Source of the DNA: Neonectria sp. B-13 | Taxonomy: Eukaryota > Ascomycota > Sordariomycetes > Hypocreales > Nectriaceae | Assembly: GCA_002682825.1 (NCBI GenBank) | Contig: NOKP01000001.1 | Span: 2,855,296-2,919,295, forward strand | Direction: 5' to 3' | Length of the DNA stretch: 64,000 bases | Shown here: one piece after another, positions 22,826 through 30,782 of the stretch | Position numbering within the stretch: position 1 is the stretch's first letter | Layout: every line of letters starts with the position of its first letter | Notes under the pieces: generated by a model | Databases searched by the model: none | The model's input: the letters and a program-made list of their open reading frames with translations, nothing else | Told to the model about the DNA's origin: nothing | Translations under genes and position numbers: made by a program

Positions 22826-24645
22826 GTGTGTTCCCACGACTCATGCACAAGGCCATTTGATTCCCAAGATGACTTGCTACGACACGTTCGATCTTGTCCA
22901 GCCTCCTCTAGCTTTTCAGTGGTGGTTCGCCCAGAACCTACCATTCAAGAAGCTACGACACAAATGTGCGACCATTGTTCTGAGTCATTTGTGTTTGCAA
23001 CCTCTCTTGAAATGCACCTTCAAGCAAAGCATGGAAACAAATTCTGCCCATGCCTCCACGAAGAATGTGAGCTGAGCACTGAGTTGTACACCAGTTGGAG
23101 CCTTAACATTCATGACATTCTTGAGCATGAAGGGCTGTTATCCGGGACCCCCGACAGATCTTTATAACGGATACAGAGTCTGTGGGGACTCTGCTACTTC
23201 AAGCTGCAGTCGTTGATTCAAAACGAAATATCATTTTCTCAGGCTACATCAACCACGACTGCCTAACTGTAACCGACCTTTGGGACTTGGCCACAAAGCA
23301 TTGCGGTGGAAAGCTGGATCATCGCAATGCTAAAGCGTTGGGCAGAGTGTTTGGCTCGCCATCTTAAAAAAAGCCACAAGGTCACAATATGGCATGGTTG
23401 GCTGAGCAATGGCTGATGGATGTTAAAACAGCATGTTCTACTTATGAAGGTAGCTGAATGGTCCCACCACCCCCATGACGAACGTGTCTACCACGTCAGT
23501 CTAGCTCAGTCAGGGTTCGATCCAGATGAGATTCTACCGGCTCCCTCAAGTTGGGTGCTACCAATGACATGGTTCCAACTCACGGAACCTATTCTTCCAG
23601 GGTATTCGCTCGGATATGTCTGTTCGTTGTTCGCTCCGTCAGATCTCCTTTGGAACTGGCACGATGCTGTGCTTTCATCGAAGATGAGCTCCAACAGGGT
23701 AACGTCACGTCACGATGGAATCTTTCAAGTATGACAAGTTTCTACCCGCTGAAGGGAGGATTCTATCGGACAGCTTCCGCAATTACAAATCGCCTCAGAG
23801 AAACAGTACTTCGACACCAGTCGGAGTCACGCTTCGCTGTTACCAACAACGGAAACATAGATAGAATGAGACGTATCTATGAAGTGCTTTGGGGTCCTAG
23901 GTATAGAAGTACTTACTCTGAAGCCCCCCCTCCCGCAGTCCCGAATTCAGCGCAGTGCTTCCGGTGTTGGGCACTACATCTAAATTATCACTGCGTTGAC
24001 TGCGGGATTCCCACGAATATGTGTGCCAAGCTATGCCGAAGATGTCGAAAAGGAAGAGTTGAGTGGAAGAGTTGCGAGAGCTGCAAAGACCTCACGGCCT
24101 ACGGCCGAATTTACTAGAAATGCACCCAGCACCAACGCTTGCAAATCCTATCATGGCCATGTGTGAAGTGTGGTAGCCCAAGACTTGGGTCAACACCGAA
24201 TTGTCAAAGCTGCCTCAGTGTAGCTGAGCGCCTCCATCGACACCATGGTGTCAAACGCGGTCGCAAAGAAATCACAGAATCGGATTCACAAGAAGCGAGA
24301 GAAAAGGGTTCTTCACACAAAGAAATGCGCCGCAAACTGTCACGCCTTTAGGAGCACAAATCCACGGCTGTATGCACCGAATGTGGTGAACCCAGAACGC
24401 TGGGAAAGACAAAGTGCGATAACTGTTCTAAAGCCGCCGACCGCATTCGAGCCCGCAAAAAGCGAGAAGCAGCAAAACCTTCGTTGAATTGTCTAGATTG
24501 TGGTGGACTTCGAAAGAAGGGAATATCAAGGTGCGAAAGCCACTGGGATAGCTCTTTGCGTCACCAAAGAACAGAAGCACACAAAAACGCTGTAGATTTT
24601 CATTGGATCTTCTTAACGTTCGCAAGTAAAAAAGCATTCCTATAA
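22826..24645 (+). pseudogene. Decayed C2H2 zinc-finger / exonuclease-like gene with Cys-rich repeats
   Basis: Several coding remnants lie in order. (1) 22826-23167: two C2H2-like units (CSHDSCTRPFDSQDDLLRHV; CDHCSESFVFATSLEMHLQAKH), with no ATG in frame upstream. (2) 23161-23364: IFITDTESVGTLLLQAAVVD, which resembles exonuclease motif I (Asp-x-Glu) of the DEDD family. (3) about 23500-23690, another frame: LPGYSLGYVCSLFAPSDLLWNWHDA, like the middle of such proteins. (4) 23930-24645: four zinc-ribbon-like units of the type CxxCGxPRxxGxxxCxxC. In part 4 one frame runs through two in-frame TAG stops (24115-24117, 24349-24351). Both could come from CAG by a CpA-to-TpA change, the RIP preference. 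Frame changes between parts 1-3 might be partly introns, but no ATG start was found. The assignment of part 2 is tentative. Confidence 0.6.
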
Positions 24646-24988
24646 TAATTTTGCTAACAGAGACGAATAAGCGAAGAGGTACACGAAAATCTACTCCGGC
24701 TATGCCCAAAGACTTTCAATAAGCGGCGAGCCATTTAATACTGAGAGATTTAAAATCAAAGTAGTACTCGACACCTATTCTCCCTTGAACATATATTCTG
24801 AGATCAAGTGCGCCATTAATACCATATCAAATAAAAGAATAATACCGGAGACTGACAAGTACGTACATAGTTAACAGATCAGAGGTACATATAAGAAAAG
24901 CCCCTCTACAAGGATACACAATAGAGCAAAACGAGAAAAAGCTTTTCAATGTCCCAGTCAACTCAACTATCTAATCTAGCTGGAGCCT
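24646..24988. other. AT-rich spacer
   Basis: Low-GC sequence between the decayed gene and the 3' end of the ArgC gene. No feature was seen. Confidence 0.4.
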
Positions 24989-26289
24989 TTACATGGTAGG
25001 AATACCCTCATACTCCGCGTAACCAAGTGCGAGATTCATATTCTCTGATGAATTTAGTCAGTAACCAGAGGAAATATCTTGAGTAGGGGACATGGGGGCT
25101 TACGCAGGCACTGAGTACTGGCTCCCTTATTGAGGTTGTCTATCGTGGCACAACTTCGCTCAGTTAGCATCATCAAAGCATCTACTAAGTCAACGATCAC
25201 TTACACAACCGCCCGCTTGCCAGTGCTATCAACAGCAAAGGCTCCGATCTCAACTCCGTGTCGTCCGAAGATGTCTTTCACTAGGGGAGCTTCACCTACA
25301 ACCTTAACGAGCTTCTCACCAGCATATCGGTCCTGGTAGATATGGCGAATATCGCGTGAGGTCATAGTTTGATTCAGGGGTAGGTTGATGGTAAGATGAA
25401 TACCCCTAAACCAAGAAGCAACATGTGGCATGAAGCTAACCGGAGTGCCAAGGTGGTAACTGATTTCTCGTTCATGAATATGACCTGTTAACGAATATGG
25501 AACCAAGTTGTCCTTCAGTCTGTTAAGATCGTTATTCGGGCCTGGCCGAGTGCCAGCGCCAGAATAGCCCGATACGCCAAAGACAGAAGGCGCGCCTCCT
25601 AGGTGTTCAAGCATAGGTGCGATGCTGAGCTGAGCACCTGTAGCATAACAGCCAGGGTTGGAGATTCGGGTAGCCTGGCAAATAGCGGAACGCTTGGTAA
25701 CCTCAGGTAAGGAATAAGTCCATGAGTCATCGAATCGATAGTCGGCGGAGAGATCAACAATAAGGCTCTTGGAGTTGATATTGTCAAAGGCGTCAATAAA
25801 GGGCTTCGCCACACCATTGGGGAGAGCTAGTACCCAGCAGTCCACTTTGCCATCTTTATCCAATTGAACTGCATCCTCGGGAGCCAAGTCATCGTAGATG
25901 ATCTTACGCTTGTTGTAGCCCTGGAGCTCTTGGCCTGCCAGCTCCCGTGAAGACACATGGCGAAGGTCCATGTACGGGTGCTTGTTGAGAAGGTCGATCA
26001 AAGCCTGGCCAGTGTATCCTCGGGCTCCAATCAGAGCGATGCGAGATGGAACATCGTTTGAGGCATTCTTTTTCCCCAGGGGGGGGTTGAGGTTTGTCAT
26101 AGTGGCGTACCCCCGTTCTTGCCGGCTAGGAGTCGCCAGGAATTTGGTAGATATGTTTCGAGAGTTGAGCGTCTGGCGTCGGCCGGCGAGGGATGGGCTC
26201 GAGCTCGAGGAAGCGGAAATTGACTTAATGAGAGGCCCGACGACTCGGCGGGTGCCGCCGCGCATGGCCACAGAGGTGGCAGAGAGCAT
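24989..26289 (-). CDS. Stand-alone mitochondrial N-acetyl-gamma-glutamyl-phosphate reductase (ArgC type)
   Basis: Three exons (26289-25205, 25153-25104, 25044-24989) encode 396 residues. The enzyme reduces N-acetyl-glutamyl-phosphate with NADPH in arginine synthesis. Residues 1-60 look like a mitochondrial presequence (Ser/Arg-rich, ending RQERGYATMTN). GARGYTGQ at 88-95 is the nucleotide-binding loop. RISNPGCYATG holds the catalytic Cys214. YSGAGTRPGP and SFMPHVASWFRGIH are further family marks. Introns 2 and 3 restore the usual C-terminus (ATIDNLNKGASTQCLQNMNLALGY). In most ascomycetes ArgC is the C-terminal half of the ARG5,6/arg-6 polyprotein behind acetylglutamate kinase; here it is alone. 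The segment RGYAT...NPPLGKKNAS resembles the interdomain processing linker of that polyprotein, so duplication of its 3' half is a likely origin. Acetylglutamate kinase is not in the window. Confidence 0.9.
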
Positions 26290-27423
26290 GATTGCGGTTG
26301 CTTCTTAGCTCAATTGAGTCGCCGGTGAGTGGTAGGGACGTTGTGTCTTGGTGATGTCGGTATTGCCTTCAACCGATGGTTTGACTCGGCGGGGTTTGTG
26401 TTGTGTGGCCGAAATCGGTAAATATGGCGCTGGAAATGGTAAGAACATTAAGGTTTTGGCCGATGCACGGTCCGACTATTAATCCTTCGCCCACCTTGCC
26501 ACCTCATTCGGTAAAGCTCGCCAGACAAGCCCCGCGCCAGAGTCTTGCCCCAGCCAGGCCCATTTTCTGGCCTTCAAGGGCGGGGTCCATTTCTTGACCC
26601 TCGTTCTCGGAGTCCTGACTTACTGCTCTTGTCCGTCATAAATGGCGGCAACGCCGTCATTCCCTCTTTGCTCTGCCTCGTCTCGTCCAGTTGCTTCTGT
26701 ACGGCGACCATCCCACCGGCCGGCTCGACCGACTGCTCCGATGGCGCGAACAATGGTCGCCCCCGTTCGCTCCAAAGCCAACTTCGTCCCTCCCGAGTAC
26801 CAGGCAGAGTTCCTCAGGCAGATCGTCACCCGAGAGAACAGAGTCGCCAAGAAGCCAGAACCACTGGCCGGTGTCGCTCATCGAAAGTGGCTAGAGGGAG
26901 TCCGCTTCCTCTAGCGTGACGACAGCTTCTACGCTATTAGTCAAGTGCAGCTTTATGTCATTGGCGGAGGACGGTTTCAACTAAAACTGAATAACAGACA
27001 TTGCTATTCTCTTATATCTACTAAAGGAACGACCTTCTAATATCACCTTCGTCCTCACCCTCGTCCTTGACCAAGTCTATCCTTGATATCTCTTTTCCCG
27101 CTCTCCCGCTCTCCCGTACTGCATACCGTGAACAGCGATGCCGACGCTAGCGACGTCAGTTCATCCTCCGAACAGTCCATCCCGCCACCCCCGGCCGACG
27201 GTACAAAGACCAGCGCCCCGCTCATTCCGCCGTCGCCGCCCGCCGCAGCCAGCTTTCGAGCCCCGATTCCCCAACTTCGTGGAGTAGTGGACCTGTAGGG
27301 TGATACAGCTCCGCTATGTCAAGTCCTTCACGAAGCGTTGATGGATGGCGTCCCATGACAGTCCGTCATTCTTCAACTCGATGAGCTGCTCGTCTTAGTC
27401 AACTGTGAAGCGGCGATTCGTGT
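26290..27423. other. Interval with unsupported small frames
   Basis: This is the promoter side of the ArgC gene. An ATG-initiated 90-residue plus-strand frame at 26642-26914 (ending FVPPEYQAEFLRQ ... KWLEGVRFL) has ordinary coding-like composition but no recognised family. A Pro/Ser-rich frame follows at 27083-27298. These may be remains of one decayed gene. Confidence 0.3.
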
Positions 27424-28222
27424 TTCAACCCCGTTCCACCTGGCCGTGTCTCTCCGTCTCCGGTGCGTCTCTCCGATCCTCAGAGGCACGCTTCTTGTGT
27501 CCGTATGGATCCCAGGTGAATTGTAGCTGGAAGGTTGTCAAGCCCTGTTCCGTCACGCGTTTGAGACACACATCGTGGAGTGGCCACGCCTCGAAAGTAG
27601 CGTAAGCGGCCTCGTCTAAGTCGTTTCCAGTCTGCGACGGGCTTAAGCGCGAAGGAGTGGGCATGGTGCACGACCGAGACCATCTCCTTGCCCAGGCCGT
27701 CAGCGGCGGCGGTCGGGCCAGAGCAGGTCCTGAGCGGACCCGTGGAGAGCCGGCGGTACTGGGCGACGTTCGGGTGGGAGGGGCCGATTTGCGACGCTTG
27801 CGTGGTTGTGGTGGTGGTTCGTCATCGTCGTCCTCGTCCTCGTCGGTCGACACTTGTTCATAGTCCTTATCACCGTGACGTTCCCGCCAATCCTCTCGAT
27901 AAGCAGCACTGCCCCTGCAGAAGCGACTGAGCCGGCGCTTGGGACGATCGGACGGCGGCTCAACTTCGTCATTGTCCCTCCCATAGGCGCCTGCGATGCT
28001 GTGTTCGGGCTTGCGTGATATGGCGTGGAAATGGAGGAGATTCCTGATCGCGCCGCGTCCGCCGGTCGATCTCGTCCAGCACCTCGCACGTAACCTCACC
28101 CATCGCGGTCGCGGAGGTAGGGTCGGTCGGGCGGAGACTCTCGCTAGTGCGGCCTGGCGAGTCGCAAAGGGATCGGGGCGTCAACGGCGGAAGCGATGCT
28201 GCTGACGGAGACGAACTGCATG
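27424..28222 (-). pseudogene. Decayed hypothetical gene with acidic low-complexity tract
   Basis: The minus strand carries coding-like pieces in more than one frame. An ATG near 28210 starts MQFVSVSSIASAV and stops after about 25 residues. A longer frame from about 28099 runs to 27425 without an ATG. It has an Asp/Glu tract (STDEDEDDDDEP), a basic stretch (QPRKRRKSAP) and an end with ATFEAWPLHDVCLKRVTEQG. The last part recalls multi-copy hypothetical proteins in repeat-rich parts of Sordariomycete genomes, but that is memory-level and uncertain. The broken start and frame changes argue for a pseudogene; an intron-containing live gene is the alternative. Confidence 0.4.
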
Positions 28223-28397
28223 AGGAGGTGTAGGAGTGCAGGATCTAGGATCACAATGCGTCCCAGGCGAATGCGACCACCCTCCGTCTCTTACTAGTGA
28301 AGCATCCGTCCTGTGATCGACTGTGCCCGCGTGCATCGTAATAACTGTAAGTAAATTCAACCTAGATTAAAGATTTACTATAAGCTTTATACCTTTA

Positions 28398-28421
28398 AGT
28401 AAAGTAGCTTGCTACTTTACT
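28398..28421. repeat. Perfect 11-bp inverted repeat, AT-rich
   Basis: AGTAAAGTAGC and its exact reverse complement are separated by two bases. It lies in an AT-rich stretch (28330-28450) just outside the tRNA cluster and could be a MITE or repeat remnant. Confidence 0.7.
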
Positions 28422-28686
28422 AGACCTATGTATATATTGTCAACTGAACTGCCATATGGTCCGTGAGGACTTACTAATTACTGTTTAAGACTGCGTTCAC
28501 TAATGACTGACTGGCTGACTTATAAAGAATTATCACCTCGTTCAAAGTGTCAATTCGACCGCCACACCAAAGGTACCCACAGCTGGGTGACTCACAGCCG
28601 CGTTCCTTGGTGTTCACAAACTGTTATATTACGAGCATCATACTACACAACATGCTCCAAGCAAAACGATGGGATCTTCAAATGAC

Positions 28687-28692
28687 AAAAAA
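28687..28692 (-). terminator. Pol III T-run after tRNA copy A
   Basis: Six T on the minus strand, starting 11 nt after the discriminator base of copy A. Confidence 0.7.
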
Positions 28693-28702
28693 TGAATTAT
28701 GC

Positions 28703-28830
28703 TAGCAATTGCACGTTTCGATCGTGCGACCTCCGGGTTATGAGCCCGGCTGATGAGAATTAGATTGAATTCGAACTGATGTATTTGGGGATGGTGAAGA
28801 CATACCGCGCTTCCACTGCGCCAAATTGCT
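28703..28830 (-). tRNA. Initiator tRNA-Met(CAT), copy A, one spliceosomal-type intron
   Basis: Exons are 28830-28806 (25 nt) and 28749-28703 (47 nt), together 72 nt. The joined sequence folds perfectly: acceptor stem AGCAATT/AATTGCT with discriminator A, D stem GCGC/GCGC, anticodon stem CCGGG/CCCGG with loop CTCATAA, and T stem GCACG/CGTGC with loop ATCGAAA. A54 and A60 and the A1-T72 pair are eukaryotic initiator marks. The 56-nt intron (28805-28750) begins GTATGT, has TCTAAT near its end and finishes CAG. It lies between tRNA positions 26 and 27, not at the usual 37/38. The variable loop AGGTC is uninterrupted here, unlike the other three copies. The A box (TGGCGCAGTGG) is intact in exon 1 and the B-box region lies in exon 2. 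Confidence 0.93.
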
Positions 28831-29345
28831 TTGATGCTGTTGAAGACTGCATCGCTGTTTCCCTTTATGGATAAAGATTTAAGGTATGTGGGGCATAGGG
28901 CTGGCAACCACACTTTCACTGGGCGAATGAACGTCTGCAGCTGAGAACACATGCTGCATCAAGGTCCTGGTGCCGGCTTGGGTAGCTGGAAATATCTTCG
29001 TGTTCATATCTGGCTTTTGATGGTATGGCGGAACAATACACCATATGCGCATCAAAATCCTTTCTGACACATGTAAATACTCGTTCATCTGCTGGCACAG
29101 AAATGCAGGGAATGTGGCAACAATGAACCCTTGGCAGGCGGCCCTCCTCGTCCAGTAACCAGATGTCACGTCGCTGAGAACATAACGTTGAAGACGAAGT
29201 TAAACCGCCTAACCCAACTCAAACATATTCGTTAGATACAATTTACTATTTCTGATCCTTGTCTCAATAACCTGAGGAAACCCAACCCTGCTCTTCACTC
29301 TGCTCGTCTGATGCCGGTCTCTCGGAGGTGGACCCTTTCAACCTG

Positions 29346-29382
29346 CTCCATGAGGGGGCGGGGTTAAACCCCCGCCATGGAG
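29346..29382. repeat. G/C-rich imperfect hairpin between tRNA copies A and B
   Basis: CTCCATG at 29346-29352 pairs with CATGGAG at 29376-29382. The inner G-run and C-run extend the pairing. It lies 70 nt upstream of copy B; function is unknown. Confidence 0.65.
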
Positions 29383-29451
29383 CCCCGCCACACAGCAACG
29401 GTCGGGTGCCAATATGAGTTAAAATACAACCAATATTTCTATCAGCAACAA

Positions 29452-29634
29452 AGCAATTTGGCGCAGTGGAAGCGCGGTATGTTTACACCATGATTCTCTA
29501 GCTGTCTCAAACCATTACTAACTATCTTCTCAGCCGGGCTCATAACCCGGAGGGTAAGCTCATCCTTCGACTCCTGACTCAGGAACGTCGACTAACAAGC
29601 AAATCAGTCGCACGATCGAAACGTGCAATTGCTA
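29452..29634 (+). tRNA. Initiator tRNA-Met(CAT), copy B, two spliceosomal-type introns
   Basis: Exons are 29452-29476, 29534-29553 and 29608-29634 (25+20+27 = 72 nt), identical in sequence to copy A once joined. Intron 1 (29477-29533, 57 nt) has donor GTATGT, a perfect TACTAAC at 29516-29522 and acceptor CAG. It splits positions 26/27. Intron 2 (29554-29607, 54 nt) has donor GTAAGC, GACTAAC and acceptor CAG, and splits the variable loop at 46/47. The anticodon loop is intact. A T7 run follows ten bases downstream. Confidence 0.93.
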
Positions 29635-29643
29635 GCACATCTC

Positions 29644-29650
29644 TTTTTTT
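29644..29650 (+). terminator. Pol III T-run after tRNA copy B
   Basis: Seven T starting ten nt after the 3' end of copy B. Confidence 0.75.
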
Positions 29651-30112
29651 GCCTTTTCTTTGGGCTTGTGCTCTTGCAATTTTGCCTTTTTAAAGACTTT
29701 GAACCTTTGAGTTCTTTCTGGAGACTACCAAGTATGACCGGTGGCATTTGTTGTTCCGCAATCGCAATCGCAATCGCAAGTCGTCAGTGAGTGAGTCACA
29801 CTCAAAGGGGTTTCGTGAGACCAATCACAGCAGACCAACCACTGCATCAGCCACAGCCTCATTCTGCATCAGCTGTGTCCGTCAAGCCGAGCTCTGCCAT
29901 TCCCTGTGTTTAGGGGCTTCCACGTCAGTATTATTAAACGTATGAATTGAATTGTAATTATCTTGGATCTGCAGCACCAGAGCGGTAAAGATGCCATGAG
30001 TTGAATGTTTCGCCCTGCCAGTCTACATCCGACGACACTTCAAAACATACTCCACAGGGCAGCCCCTCCGATGCATAAGTAGCAACAATCGCGGGTCTAT
30101 CACAAGCAACAA

Positions 30113-30294
30113 AGCAATTTGGCGCAGTGGAAGCGCGGTATGTCTACACCAGAATCCTCAAGATTCATGTTCGAACGTAACTAACTCATCCCAGCCGGGC
30201 TCATAACCCGGAGGGTAAGCACCTCCATCCACCAAGGTGTCGGAACATCAACTAACAGCAATTCAAGTCGCACGATCGAAACGTGCAATTGCTA
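30113..30294 (+). tRNA. Initiator tRNA-Met(CAT), copy C, two spliceosomal-type introns
   Basis: Exons are 30113-30137, 30195-30214 and 30268-30294; the joined 72 nt are the same as in the other copies. Intron 1 (30138-30194, 57 nt) has GTATGT, AACTAAC and CAG. Intron 2 (30215-30267, 53 nt) has GTAAGC, AACTAAC and AAG. Both sit at the same tRNA positions as in copy B. Intron sequences are related to those of copy B but clearly diverged. A T8 run follows. Confidence 0.93.
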
Positions 30295-30302
30295 GCATAT
30301 TC

Positions 30303-30310
30303 TTTTTTTT
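30303..30310 (+). terminator. Pol III T-run after tRNA copy C
   Basis: Eight T beginning nine nt after the 3' end of copy C. Confidence 0.78.
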
Positions 30311-30564
30311 GCCGGATATTTGCGTCCCCTGTCGGGAGAGAACAGGGACCTGTCTTTTTGCCATATGGGCTGGTTGTCGGACTTGAGCATCAAAAAGGTG
30401 GGAGGGAAAAGCGAATGTTGCGAAGACATTCCATCATACTCCTGGCCAGCACGATACGGGGTTGCCATCAGTCTGTCTACGCACGCAGGACTCATACATG
30501 TCACTTCCCACAGGACTTGCAAAGTTAAGAGCTAAAAAGGTGAGACCAATTTGAATAATAATGC

Positions 30565-30571
30565 AAAAAAA
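30565..30571 (-). terminator. Possible Pol III T-run after tRNA copy D
   Basis: Seven T on the minus strand, about 31 nt after the 3' end of copy D; farther than in the other copies. Confidence 0.5.
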
Positions 30572-30601
30572 GAAGGCCACCTCATAGGGTGGTGAATTGC
30601 T

Positions 30602-30782
30602 TAGCAATTGCACGTTTCGATCGTGCGACTGAAGTTGGAGTCAGTTACTGCTGATTGTTGACAGACTCGAATGTGAGACGTACCCTCCGGGTTATGAGCC
30701 CGGCTGAGGCAAGTTAGCTATGAATTCGGAATTGCTAAGAACTTTGATTGAACATACCGCGCTTCCACTGCGCCAAATTGCT
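30602..30782 (-). tRNA. Initiator tRNA-Met(CAT), copy D, two spliceosomal-type introns
   Basis: Exons are 30782-30758, 30703-30684 and 30628-30602, again the same 72 nt. Intron 1 (30757-30704, 54 nt) has GTATGT, GCTAAC and CAG. Intron 2 (30683-30629, 55 nt) has donor GTACGT, a weaker branch region (GTAACTGAC) and CAG. It converges with copy C. The 5' flank CAGCAACAA just before the tRNA is shared with copy B and nearly with A and C. The 3' flank differs from the other copies. Confidence 0.92.

Noticed and set aside
23490..23530. GGTTCGATCC resembling a tRNA B box
   Set aside because: No cloverleaf can be formed around it; it lies within the decayed gene.
28938..29169. Minus-strand frame between tRNA copies A and B
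   Set aside because: No family signal or coding-like composition; probably chance.
28703..30782. Reading the four similar blocks as CRISPR-like or mobile repeats
   Set aside because: Orientation is mixed, spacing is irregular, and the conserved blocks join into a perfect initiator tRNA; this is also a eukaryotic genome.
28703..30782. tRNA pseudogenes or SINE heads
   Set aside because: All four exon sets are identical and fully paired, three have close T-run terminators, and no A-tail or SINE body follows.
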